From Bimastos eiseni (lineage: Eukaryota > Annelida > Clitellata > Crassiclitellata > Lumbricidae), in contig OY365813.1 of the NCBI GenBank assembly GCA_959347315.1, positions 19,128,960-19,192,959 of the forward strand: a stretch of 64,000 nucleotides of DNA, read 5' to 3'. The position numbers and the translations under genes are program-made. Of the stretch, positions 52,391-63,244 are shown in pieces. Each line of letters starts with the position of its first letter. Position 1 is the stretch's first letter. The notes under the pieces are model-generated. The model was not told the DNA's origin. It saw only the letters and a list, made by a program, of their open reading frames with translations, and ran no database searches.

Positions 52391-52620
52391 GGGATTCTGT
52401 GGCGTAGCGGTGTGTATTGTACCTTGCAACTGAAGGGTCCCAGGTTCGATCCAACCTCAAATAATTGCGTAGCGACTTTGGACAAGTTGCTCACCCATAA
52501 TTGTCTGTGAAGAAGGCAACGGAAAACCACCTCGACCACTCACCTCATCCCTGCGTGGCGTGAAGCCAAAGGATCTGCCTCGGGCGGAGAACACATCTTC
52601 GTCAACTTAAAGTTAACAAA
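52391..52620 (+). repeat. tRNA-derived SINE
   Basis: A-box TGGCGTAGCGG (52400-52410) and B-box GGTTCGATCC (52443-52452) have near-perfect Pol III promoter form. A body of about 160 bp follows (ACAAGTTGCTCACCCATAAT, AGGCAACGGAAAACCACCTC). There is no folded acceptor stem. The body family is not identified; no second copy lies in the window. Confidence 0.75.
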
Positions 52621-53035
52621 TCAGCTTTGTAAAATTTCTTGGTCCCGATTGTCGCCTGGTGACACAGCGTCACATAGCGACTTTCCAGTCCTTTGCGTTA
52701 TAGGTCTTTGTCTTGAAGCACACACCAATTACGGTGGATAAAATTTCTAGCTCCATCTGGTTCTTAAATCGTCACCGCCGACTTCCCAACCAAAACTCCC
52801 AGAACAGAAATTCACACCAGAGTAAACCAGACAAGTATCGTCGGGATTGCAAATTCCACACTTCATCGGGCTCCGTTGTCGTCCAGGCATAGAAAGCCAG
52901 TCCGGATGTGATTTACTAGGAAATCTTCTATCTGAGACTATTTTCATAGCCGTGAATGCAAATCTACGAACCGAGAAGAAAACAACGAGGAACTTAATGA
53001 ATACAACGTGACAGCGACGAGGAGGTTAAACTCTC
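52621..53035. other. Unique DNA, no recognised gene
   Basis: A 66-codon minus frame (52747-52947) has no recognisable domain. Confidence 0.4.
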
Positions 53036-53435
53036 AGGTGGAATAGAGTAATGGACAAGACAGAGCAGAGGAAGAGAGCTCGATTCCCGTTACCCCTAAC
53101 GCCGACTTGTCCTTCGTTCGCTAGGCGGCGGCGTTGGTTGAATTATGTGTAGAGCGTGATGCATAGGCGTCAATCCCCGCCCCCGAGTGCTAGAGGCAAC
53201 CGCCATATTCTAAGTATCAGGAAGGCTTAACATATTTCCCCATGACCAAAAAACCCCTACCTGAAATTGGAGGCATTTGCCTCCAGACCCCTTATCTGGA
53301 CGTCCCTGGTGTGATGAGTGCCTTGCATGGCTGCCGACAGTCAAATTTCACTCCTGTAATAACTTGCCATCATCCATTAATACTATATTTGTAACGAAAC
53401 TGCAATTTGTCAGTTGGAAATTTTCAAAAGCCATT
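53036..53435 (+). repeat. tRNA-derived SINE split by a MITE
   Basis: The tRNA-like head (53040-53095; B-box GCTCGATTCCC) runs into the body CGCTAGGCGGCGGCGTTGGT. It is interrupted at 53161 by a 147-bp MITE, and resumes at 53309 with GTGCCTTGCATGGCTGCCGA and CACTCCTGTAAT, ending in an (ATT)n tail. The uninterrupted relative at 18120-18228 confirms the original continuity. Confidence 0.8.
53162..53308. mobile_element. 147-bp hAT-type MITE, copy B, inside a SINE
   Basis: It starts CATAGGCGTCAATCCCC and ends TATCTGGACGTCCCTG, with GGAGGCATTTGCCTCC before the end. The flanks GCGTGATG (53154-53161) and GTGTGATG (53309-53316) match 7/8. It shares ends, length and internal blocks with copy A at 34117-34264. 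Confidence 0.88.
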
Positions 53436-53770
53436 ATTATTGTTATCGTTATTGTTGTTGCTACTGTTATTGTTAATGTTGTTGTTGTTGTTATTATTAT
53501 TATTATTATTATTATTGCTGTTATTAGTATTACTATTGTTTTTATTTTTTATTATTACTATTGTTCTTATTATTATTATTATTATTATTAGTAGTAGTAG
53601 TAGTATTTTTATGATTAATATTATTATTATTATTATTATTATTATTGTTTCTGTTTTTGATATTATTATTAGTATTATTATTTTTATGATTATTATTATT
53701 ATTATTATTGTTTTTGTCTTTGATATTATTATTAGTATTTTTTTTTAATTATTATTATTATTATTATCAC
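53436..53770. repeat. ATT/GTT trinucleotide array
   Basis: The expanded tail of the SINE. The block TTATTGTTTTTGTCTTTGAT with TTATTATTAGTATT occurs twice (53640-53690 and 53705-53740), an internal duplication of about 65 bp. Confidence 0.92.
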
Positions 53771-54224
53771 CCACACTACTGCACACACGCGCGCACTTAG
53801 AGTAACGCATGCATTCATTTGAGTCTATGCTTATAAAAAGTAGATCAGGAAAAGGAAATTGCGCTATAAAAGCGTACTATTCACGGGGATCAACGATCAT
53901 TAAGGCTTCAATAATAAAACACCCCAGTGGTTATTTATCTGCCCAATTAATTGGTGCCTTGCCCCAAAGTCCTCAAGAGCCAACGTTTAATGGACGACAT
54001 CTCCACGTGCAAGTCGTGTGTCGGACGTATACGCCATCTATGGTAGGCGCAAATACAATGCCAATGTTACATTCCGTGACAAGCCTCTAAACGCTGCTTT
54101 GTTCTGGATATGCGAATGATTAGAGCAAGAGGAGGGAGGACTCGTGCATGAGCGACTCTGGAAAGGTCACGATATATGCTACCTGCATCGCCAATAATAC
54201 CACCACATTGAGCACCACAAGTTA
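53771..54224. other. Unique DNA, no recognised gene
   Basis: A 93-codon plus frame (53809-54090) shows no domain. Left unassigned. Confidence 0.35.
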
Positions 54225-54460
54225 TCATTCATTCATTAATTGATTCATTCATTCGTTCATTCATTCAGTCATTCATTCGTTCATTCATTCAGTCATTCAT
54301 TCAGTCAATCAGTTAATCAGTCATTTAGTCATTTAGCTAATCAGTCAGTCGGGCTTATAAAGCGCTTCTCCAAGAGGCGCACCCAGCCCAACTTCGGCGA
54401 TAAGGAAACAGCTTTCAGATCTTGTCCAACGCCAAAGCAAGCCATCACCACAACCATAAT
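54225..54460 (+). repeat. ATTC/AGTC tetramers and a TTATAAAGCGC repeat
   Basis: CATTCATTCAGT and TAATCAGTCAGT tetramers (54225-54350) lead into GGGCTTATAAAGCGCTTCTC, AAGAGGCGC, a relative of the TTTATATAGCGCC family. Confidence 0.7.
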
Positions 54461-55797
54461 GCCAACACCATTACCACTACAACCACCATCACCTCCTTTA
54501 CCACCGTCAACCATGTCAGGTCCAGGAAAGGTCAATTCATTGAGGGATAATTGCGTCAGCGTCGATCTAGCCCATGCATACAACTGCTCGATGAATGGCG
54601 TAAATTTCTTAGCGACTCTGACGAAACACTGCAACGTCGCAGCTTTATATTAATACCACCTGCGTACATCGCATAAAATTTCCGTCGACATATTTATGTG
54701 CGCAGAATACCTTCATAATAAAAGCTGCTCTCGCCGTCTGTGTCGGACTGGGCATGACGACCCAGCTAAGTGGAAGAACATTTCAATCGTCATCGTGAAG
54801 CTGTTAAATTTATTTCGCTCTTTACCGGAGGAAGCGTGGTCAATCACGACTGCAGTGTAATTTAAATGCAAAACTATAATAGAAATCTGAAGGCCTTTTC
54901 AAGTATTTCATTTGTGTATATAATTAAGTTTAGTCGGATGCACATAGTCTTGCTTTAAAAGTAATTGATGCATATATTGTTATTATTGTCATTAAACATT
55001 CTTAATATTATTATGAGAATTGTTATATAATTGTTAGTTTCATATCTTATGACATTGATGGACCATTTTGTAAACATCGCATCCAACGTTCCCGTTAATT
55101 TGTGGAGATACTGCATGTGCGCAAGATATTGTGTGTGTGTGTGTAAATGTTTTTGTTCAGCATTTTAGAAATGGTTCACACTTTTGAGCCCAGTTCCATT
55201 CAAGCTGAATGTAATAATTGTCAAATTAAGACCATGTCTAAAAGTCTATGGCGATAAGTTGTTCTAACCGAAGATAAGTCTATTGTCTGAAGATAAATAA
55301 GGAGATGTATCAGCCAAGAAGCAAAAATTTCTGGGGTGAGGTAGGCCACAACCGGCGTTGTGTCAAGCGCTAGACGCCAGTGGTGGGGCGACGTAGTTCC
55401 CGCAAAAGAGAGGGAGCCAGGAATTCAAGACAATGCCGAACCAGCGAGGAAACCTGGCATGTAATATATTTCGGGAAGGGGAGCCAGTGGAGGACATCTC
55501 TCAATACACTCCATACCTGACCGAACCTAAGAATGCTGCTCACTAGGCGGTCAGCTGTGCGCAGGACCCCATTCAGGGGCCATGCCCACCCGACCGGAAG
55601 AATATTATCGTAAATTCCGCAACAGTAATAATGGCGAGAAACGACAAAAAGCGTGTGTCGCTGCTTCAGAAGAGAAGGAGCTGTGGATATATCACCTTGA
55701 GATGTCGGAATTGATAATTACAACTCCGGCAGAGGTGGTTGATATGTGGCGAAGATGTCAGTCTCAGATTCAAGGTGACTCCCAGGTCCCAAACTGA
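54461..55797. other. 1.3 kb of unique DNA, no recognised gene
   Basis: Unique sequence. A GC-richer part (55330-55600) resembles an old repeat but has no second copy that I could see here. Confidence 0.4.
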
Positions 55798-56130
55798 GGA
55801 TATATATATATATACATGCATACATTACATGCGCACATGCATGCATGCATACATGAAATGTCATACATACATACATGCATACATAGTACCTACATACCTA
55901 TCTACCTACCTACCTAACCTATATACATACATACATGCATACATGCATACATGCATAGATACATACATACATACATACATACATACATACATACATACAT
56001 ACATACATACATACATACATACATACATACATACATACATACATACATACATACATGCATGCATACATACATACATACATACATACATAGTACATACATA
56101 CATACATACATATATACATGATACACACAT
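55798..56130. repeat. ACAT tetranucleotide array
   Basis: (ACAT)n with GCAT variants, the purest stretch at 55955-56090. Tyr/Ile/His/Thr frames are shadows. Confidence 0.95.
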
Positions 56131-56689
56131 GCACTCAGTGCAGTCATAATAATATATAATACGTCCAAAAGGCGTCTTTTGATTCAGTGTTAAATGCTGC
56201 CGTCAATCCATTTCTATTGCGTTCGTTGGTCTGTTCTTCGCCTGCTTAGTTCACAGTTACAAAATCTCTGTCAACCTCGAATACTTCTGTTTGGAACCAC
56301 GTAAGAAACCCCGCTCTCATAACCGGATGTTCTACAATGACCTTTGGGAACACGAACTCGTTCGTCCATACGCATGTATCAAGCCATTAAATACACAGCG
56401 CCATATAATTACCTCACAAAAGCCAGTCCGCGAATGACAGCCATCAACCGTCAACAAGTCATATAACTTGATACGGCGGCGAGAGTTGGGACCAAGTGCA
56501 ACGCACTGATACCGCGTCAACGGCTCTGGGATTTGTGGATTCCGAAGCAGAATAACGGAGAAGAAAAACGGATGTCACAAGGCGCCCGGTTAAGTGATAT
56601 GGAAGACAGTTGCCCTGGAGTTTGTAGAAGGAGAACTGTATTTTCTTATGAATATGAATCACACGGCATTGAAATCGGTTGTCACTGCG
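56131..56689. other. Unique DNA, no recognised gene
   Basis: Short frames only. Confidence 0.4.
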
Positions 56690-56945
56690 ACACCCACAGA
56701 AGCGAGATGTCGCATCTCTTCGTACCTTTGTATATCTTTGTAACCCTTCCTATCACCTCGTATCGTTTCGTATCTCTTCGTAACTCCTCACATCTCCTTG
56801 TTTCTCTCCGTATCGTTTCGTATCTCTTCGTAACTCCTCGTATCTCTTCGTATTTCTTCGTAACTACTCATATCTCTTCGTTTCTCTTCGTATCTGTTCG
56901 TGTCTCTTCGTATCTCTTCGCAACTCTTCGTATCTTATTGCCATC
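56690..56945. repeat. TCGTATCTCT / TCGTAACTCC minisatellite
   Basis: 10-11-bp units of the type TCGTATCTCT, grouped as TCGTATCTCTTCGTAACTCC, run for about 250 bp. The Ser/Phe/Val-rich frame over it is a shadow. A tRNA-like SINE head on minus abuts it on the right. Confidence 0.85.
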
Positions 56946-56969
56946 TTGCGAATGTAAGGCTGAGTTTAC

Positions 56970-57050
56970 CTTATGCGGCTAGCGGACATCGAACCCGCAT
57001 ACTTAGATCTTCATGCTAGCGCGACGCCAATCAACCACCCCCGCCGTCTA
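56970..57050 (-). repeat. tRNA-like SINE head (minus)
   Basis: On minus: GGTGGTTGATTGGCGTCGCG (A-box region) and GCGGGTTCGATGTCC (B-box, 56984-56998). The acceptor stem does not pair, so it is not a functional tRNA gene. Confidence 0.65.
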
Positions 57051-57510
57051 TGCCAAGGTTCAAAATCCAGTCCACAATCCTCTGCAATTCCACTCAATCA
57101 CGATAAAAGCTTATGGGCAAAAAATACTATCCTTTAAAGACTTGTTTTCCATGTTCGCCTCCAAGCCTGATTAATTTCTTCGCGGTCGTTAGTCCAGCGT
57201 CTACATGTCACCCTCTCTACTTAAGCCGAATACAAACCGTTGGTCTATTTGCCTGTGTTCTGTGGCGAGACCCCAGATGGCGTGATAGGCGCCCGGAATC
57301 ATGATTAACCGGTGAGATCAAGTCGTTTACCGACAGATGATGTTGTTCTCATGGTCTTGAAAGACCTAATTAAAGACATGATACGGTTTTGTAAATGAGA
57401 TTCACCAGAACGGCGAACTGGTCGAAATTCGTGTTATTGCTGCGGAGGAAAATTTAATTTCGAGCGTGTCGGACTTGATCAACATGTCGTGTGTATCATG
57501 GGGCTACCTC
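57051..57510. other. Unique DNA, nothing recognised
   Basis: No supported feature. Confidence 0.4.
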
Positions 57511-57890
57511 TAATATTCCCTCTAAGCTGTGCACATGTGTGTAGGCACATGGGCGCAGCCAGAATACAAGTAGTCAGCGCATACAAGAATATATTTAGTG
57601 TGCGCAAAAAATGTTTGCTGATACTACGTAAAACGAGTCCCGTAGCGGCTGCGGCCTACTTTACTCCACAAACATTTGCTCCTTTTCTTATATACGTCCC
57701 TTTAATTATCTTTAGACAAGAGACTTTTCTTAGGTTATCAGAACTTAACACGATAGGCTTCTAGATATGATCTTAATTTAACACTCATCGCATTCAGCTC
57801 GGACCTACACACAAAAACGTGATCCATTTATAATGTTGTACACACAGAATTTCCTGCGCACGCTATCTCTAAATATTAGAGGGAACATTG
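57511..57890. mobile_element. 380-bp MITE with TTCCCTCTAA termini
   Basis: The left end is TAATATTCCCTCTAAGCTGT. The reverse complement of the right end is CAATGTTCCCTCTAATATTT. The GTGCACATGTGTG and TTTAGTGTGCGCAAAAAA stretches behind the left end fit a widespread hAT-type family (TGTTCCCTCTAAGC termini) as I recall it. The target duplication is not clear (GCTACCTC and TTTACCTC are candidates, 6/8). No coding capacity. Confidence 0.7.
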
Positions 57891-58504
57891 GATTTACCTC
57901 CTTTGTCAAACATAGCTGGTCATCATAGTTATGGAGAACTAGGAGAACTGATTGGTTGAAGGAGCGCCGCTTGTGGCTGCTCGTGGAAGTCAGCTCGGTT
58001 CTTTTTGGTGTTTTACGCAGTTTTGAGTTGAAAGTGTTTCTGTTTTTCAAGTTTTCCAAGGCTTACTCTGTCCGCTGACTTTCCGTTTTACGCTGTACGG
58101 CGCCCTTGTAGTGGTTAGGGCCTCGTTTACGGCGCCTTATAAATTGGCGTTATTATTATCATTATTAATATTATTATTATTAGACATTGCCCTGTATAAC
58201 AAAAGATACATGGTATGGGATACGTCCTCCACGTGAAGCAAAATTGATCGTTCTTATTATGGAGAATTATGGCGATTACTCTGATTCGACGGAATAAAAT
58301 GCTAGAACAAACGGCAACTAAATATATACGTGCCATCAAAATAATAACGAGCCGATCCCAAATCGTCCAGTCTCCGAATGACAAATTAATTATTACTAGC
58401 GTGAAGCAATCATGAACATGTTCACAGGGGCCCGATGTCACGTCTCACGTCCTTCGAATGTTATTTATATAGCTACTCGTTTGGATAACACAATCCAAAC
58501 TCCT
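57891..58504. other. Unique DNA, no recognised gene
   Basis: Minus frames of 84 and 104 codons (57805-58059, 58127-58441) lack domains; the first overlaps the MITE. Confidence 0.35.
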
Positions 58505-58622
58505 CCACTGTTCGCACTCTGACAGTGCCAGTCCCACGCCTGGATAGAGGAGGAAGGCGAAGCTAATGATCCTGGTTATCACACACAATATCGTAAAACT
58601 GAGACTGCTACTGCTACCTGGC
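58505..58622 (+). repeat. RTE-like 3'-end repeat copy
   Basis: CCACTGTTCGCACTCTGACA, GTGCCAGTCCCACGCCTGGA, TAGAGGAGGAAGGCGAAGCT, AATGATCCTGGTTATCACAC, then CGTAAAACTGAGACTGCTAC. It shares the leading CACTGTTCGCACT with 30527. Confidence 0.7.
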
Positions 58623-59232
58623 TGATGATTTCACCCAGCATGTCTTCATTATAAAATTATTATAACAGCGTCTTAACCCCATTGACCATTGACTTTTCCT
58701 CATTCCCAGCCTTCAGTTGCTACGCTGAATTTTATACATTTCCATGCCTTAACAGATTATATATATATATATATATAGCTGTTTTTCTACGAACTTCTTA
58801 ATTTAAATATGTCGTGCTCTTGCAGATGTCTGATTAAAGAATACACTTACTTACTTACAAAATACAATCTGCGCCTAAGGAGTCATCCATTCGAACAAAC
58901 AACTGTTATAATCAGAGAACAAAAAGAACCACGTATCGCGTATTTTGTACAGAAATACTCACTTGGAATTTAGGAGACACACCGGTTCTTCCGCTACCAT
59001 TTTCTAAGCTCTTGCGTTCTGTCGACAGTAATTGTTCAATAAACTAATGATATGACTCACACTAAACCTCGCTAAACATGGCTGTCGTGAAATAGAAAGC
59101 GATTTGTCAACTTTGGACCAACCAATTGGAAGCAGTCGTTCCTCGCCAATAAACCCAATGATTATAGCAGACGGCTCATGAATTATAAAATATTCTTCGT
59201 CTGGTAAAGAACAAAAGCCGCCCACCTTAGAG
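58623..59232. other. Unique DNA with an AT run
   Basis: (AT)n at 58757-58777; otherwise unique and without a recognisable gene. Confidence 0.4.
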
Positions 59233-59320
59233 CTTTATTGTGTAGTTGCAGTTCATCGACACTGTGTGATAACAAAGATCGTTAGCGTCGCCGCTCTCCT
59301 TTATCTAGGCTTAGGACTAG
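59233..59320 (-). repeat. RTE-like 3'-end repeat copy (minus)
   Basis: On minus: GTGCTAGTCCTAAGCCTAGA, TAAAGGAGAGCGGCGACGCT, AACGATCTTTGTTATCACAC, AGTGTCGATGAACTGCAACT. It is the closest partner of the fragment at 26818-26884. Confidence 0.68.
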
Positions 59321-59934
59321 CACTTGTGTGAGAGGGCAAACAGTGGTGGACTTCTTTTGGAGCGTTTCAATTACCGTGAGCCTTTATATGGACTACCGTT
59401 CTAGTGCCGTTGTTTTAGTTGTATGACTAAGTTATCATTGGTTTAAGAACTTATTTACTACTGAGTATTATTGATCACATGAAGCATTCAAACTGGCGAG
59501 CGGTTGTGATAAATGAACAATAAATGTGAGATTAATATAGCGTCCCTTCAAGATATCTACTCATAGGTCTAAGCCACAATTGTACTGTCGCTATATATAA
59601 TCGAGTGCTTGGACCTTTGGCGCCTGTTCACTATGTCACAGATATAGGGTCCGATTTGTCACAAAGGATGCCAGAAGAGCGGATGATGAAAATTCCTGGG
59701 ATTCTGAAGAATATCAACATCGTAGCAACGCTCTTGAAGCCAAAGCTGGGATTCAACCCTATCACCCATACCCTGCAAATCGGAAACTTTACAGACGAAG
59801 AGTTAATGCCAGTTACACGCTATTGTATTGTATTGTATTGCGGGGTACTTTACAGCATCACACCTTATTGCATTGTACTGACTATGGTATAGAAGCAAAA
59901 ATGTACGGAGGCAGCATTTTGGACACAACGAGCT
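59321..59934. other. Mostly unique DNA; TTTATATAGCG-like motif and TATTG run
   Basis: AATATAGCGTCCCTTCAAGA near 59535 is a partial member of the dispersed family. A TATTG pentamer run lies at 59820-59842. No gene recognised. Confidence 0.4.
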
Positions 59935-60035
59935 CAATCCATCAATCCATCCATCCATCCATCCATCCGTCTGTCCATTCGTTACTTCCGTTTATCCATC
60001 CGCCCGCCCGCCCGTCCATCCATCCAGCCATTGAC
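59935..60035. repeat. CATC / CGCC tetranucleotide microsatellite
   Basis: Short relative of the array at the window start. Confidence 0.9.
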
Positions 60036-61308
60036 GATCAGGATGTCAGAAACTAAGATGCGGTTGCCTTGGGGGACGTGTCATCAGCCAGATTCATCAG
60101 CCGTGTGTGCACAGGATGGAACAGCCGACAGATAGGGGGTGGGCAGCATCGCCCGGGGTAAGTCAACTCAGCCACTCAGATCTCCATCGTATGCAATTGC
60201 GTTTGATGGCATCTGAAGGTCAAAGGGCAACCAGTCCAGCACGCCCCGCTGGGCGAGCGCGTGTCTTCGCCTGCGTGACTGGTCTAAACACGATCACACT
60301 ACAGTGGTAGGTAGCGTCGAGAAGACACACAAAGGCTGCGGCAATATGGATTGGAGAGTGGAGAGTGGAGACCACTGCTTGCGCCATCAACAAAACTCGA
60401 CATATATAGGCCTGCTCGCTAACGTTTTTAACATAACGACTGCTTTTAATTGATCACAACAACAAATAAAACAGGTATGATTCAACTAAGAGAAGGGGTC
60501 AATAAGGAAGAAAATATCCGAAAGGACACAAGTCCCGTAGTCGGATCACCACCCTAATACGATTAGTTATAGCGGCAGCTAGTATGAACACGAAACTTGA
60601 AAAATCACCGATTGTTAATTAGTTAACTACGTGCCTAATGACAATAAGTTCATATAAATGTGAGTGCGCACATAACCTGGAGTAATCAGATTATTAAATG
60701 TCCAAATGTTATCATCGTTGCCTTTCTTTATGATCAGCACACTGTACCGATAAAAGCTACGCTTCAATGATTGTTTAGATGTCGGGAAAACGTAATCTCA
60801 ATCTTTATTTTTAGATTTCATCAGCGCACACGTCAGCAGAGTCGCGGGGACAAGCTTATTCAAAGGCGGAAAGATATCTAGCTTGTTCACTTCAATTCCG
60901 ATCGCAAACCTATGTGAAGTTTCATGCCATTTGTTCGAAGCAGTGGACATAGCCGTGCATTGAGTTTCATTTCTAAAACTGTTTTAAATAATGCGTGTTT
61001 CGACCCTCGTCCGATGAGTCACTGTGTAGAGATATTGAGCAAGTCCTTGGCGCACAATTGCTCTGCATTACAACTGCAATTGCATCGTCGAGGCGGTGCA
61101 CTTCTGAGCAAAAAATGTTGGAAGAAGTTCGATATCAAATTTCAGATTTATTGTAGGCCTATCGTATTGTAACATCGTAATTTCTATTGACAGTTCTTTA
61201 TTCCTGTTCTCCAGTGACTTTAAGCTGATTATATAACCTTGAGTTTTTGTCAACGAATATTTTATTCCAGTTTTCATTAACAAATAAAATACTACAGGCT
61301 ACTTAAAG
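60036..61308. other. 1.3 kb of unique DNA, no recognised gene
   Basis: Frames up to 82 codons, none recognisable. Confidence 0.4.
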
Positions 61309-61365
61309 GAGGTTCGAACCTCAGACCTGCGCCCAACCAATCGGGAACCACGTCTGAGACGCGGT
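61309..61365 (-). repeat. tRNA-like SINE head (minus), weak
   Basis: On minus: GATTGGTTGGGCGCAGG, then TGAGGTTCGAACCTCC (B-box-like). It is short, and only the head is visible. Confidence 0.45.
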
Positions 61366-61830
61366 ATATAATATAGTATTCTGATCCAATTTTAAATTCT
61401 GTTACATCAATGTATATATATATATATTAAATGTATATATATTATATTTATGTATGTTCTATTTGTATATGTGTATATACATGTATGTAATATCAGTGTA
61501 TCAGGACTTGGTAGATGCCTTCTACACAACAATCAAGAGAGCATTGGGAACGATACTGCCATTGACAGAGTCGATTAAGACGAGGTTTAGTGGCGTGATC
61601 ATTTTCAGTTAAAAAACACCGTTCAATGCCGGACAGTCGGACTTCACCGTCTGACCAATTAGCCGGAAGTCAGACTGGGATCAAAATTGAAACTGACCAA
61701 TCGTGCGTTCTGACCAGGGTCTGTCTGATCGACGGTGGCGAAACGATTCGCGTCGTTGTCGAAAGCCGACGAGGACACTCGACCCCTTAAAAAGGTAGGA
61801 AAATGGTGCAGAGGTGTGGAGCACAGACAC
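61366..61830. other. Unique DNA with AT runs
   Basis: AT/TA patches at 61410-61450. No gene recognised. Confidence 0.4.
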
Positions 61831-61945
61831 TAAAGGAGGTGTATTGTGCAGGAGGTGTATTGTACAGGAGGTGTTTGGGACAGGAGGTGTATGGTACAGA
61901 AGGTGTATGGTACAGGCTGTACATGGGTGTATTGTACAGAAGGCG
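61831..61945. repeat. 16-bp minisatellite GGAGGTGTATTGTACA
   Basis: About seven units with single-base variants. Frames of up to 99 codons on minus come from it. Confidence 0.88.
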
Positions 61946-62544
61946 TATGCTTGTATCGTAGGCATCCAAGCTTTTATCATTGTCTATAGTCAATAGAAAT
62001 AAATGATGTTACATCATAAGAAGTTTTAAGAGTCAAACTCAATGTACAGTTAATGTCAGTTAGTTCCTAAGTTACGAACACACCGCATAAAACTTCAGTT
62101 TGCCAATGGGAACAAAGCGAATAGGCTGGTTAGTTGTAATCCGTTAATAAGTTGGTTACCGCGACTCTGCTTTTGTGGGCACTGATAAAAGACCAGCAAC
62201 TGATGTTGGAACACTAATAGTAATTTATAATTTGTTTCCAGTGCTTGCAACTTGTTTTCATTACTATCAGTAAAAAATGTAACAAAACCCTAGACTGAAA
62301 CCTAGCGTCCTAGAATATCCGCTGGACATAAGGGTAGAAATCGGAGAATCTATAGAGAAATAAATACTTTCCGAGTGTTATGTTACTCATTAAAAGAACA
62401 TGTATCATGTGTGATACTTGCCGTGGTGTCAAGTCGCGAGAATGGTGATTGCAATAGCTTATTTGCAACAATTTAATGTATGTGTTTGATAGCTAAGTAC
62501 ACGTATCAGTGAACGAATTACACAAACCAGACTCAAAATTACAA
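61946..62544. other. Unique DNA, nothing recognised
   Basis: No supported feature. Confidence 0.4.
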
Positions 62545-62825
62545 CTGAAGAAACTTTTAAAGAAACGGGATGGTTCATTTTCTGTTAGCTAGAATTAAAA
62601 CTAAAATTAGAACTGAAACTGGGCTAAATGAGTAATGACTAAAACTAATGATAACTAACCGAAAATAAAATCCACGAAACTTCAACCGAAACGGGAATGT
62701 TTCAGTTTCTACTTATATACAAGAATCAAAACTAAACTGAAACTAAATTGAACAAAGTGACTAAGGCTAACGATATCTAAACAACTCAGCATGTGGGCTA
62801 AAATAGCTAAAACTAAAGTTGCAAG
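62545..62825. repeat. About 130-bp tandem duplication, AAACTAAAACT-rich
   Basis: Two units (from about 62548 and about 62676) share AAACTT..A..GAAACGGGA, then T(G/T)T TCA-TTTT, AATTAAAACTAAA..GAACTGAAACT and TGAGTAATGACTAA / AAGTGACTAAGGCTAA. Each unit itself contains A(A)ACTAAA hexamers. Confidence 0.65.
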
Positions 62826-63244
62826 GTTGAGATAGAGGGTCCGATGTGTAGCCAGGTGGATGGGGCTTAGAGATGAAGTGGCTGGAGTAGACGCAAAAGA
62901 ATTCGGTTGGGATTTGAAAAGATTAGTGGAAGGAGACAGGATCATGAAAGGGGAGTGGATTTGGCGATGCTGACGAGACGACCAGTGGAAATGGAAGCTG
63001 ACTCGTATATCAATGGCTTCAATTATATAGCGCCCGTCAGCGTCGTTTAATTGTTGTAGATCATTTATATCCAGTGAACGCTTTTACTTCTCCGAAGCGA
63101 CGACTCATCCTGATAATTAATTAATTTACGCTTGATTATTATCATTTCCCGATGATACTTGGATTTCATTTGCATCGAATGTTGTTCGCCTAACGCTTAT
63201 CTATCCTTCACGCGTCTCTCTTACGATGACCACGTAGACGCACA
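62826..63244. other. Unique DNA; TTATATAGCGCCC motif at 63026
   Basis: AATTATATAGCGCCCGTCAG is a short member of the dispersed family. No gene recognised. Confidence 0.4.

Noticed and set aside
52391..52470. A true tRNA gene (also 52021, 56970, 61309)
   Set aside because: A- and B-boxes are present but acceptor and anticodon stems do not pair; a SINE body follows.
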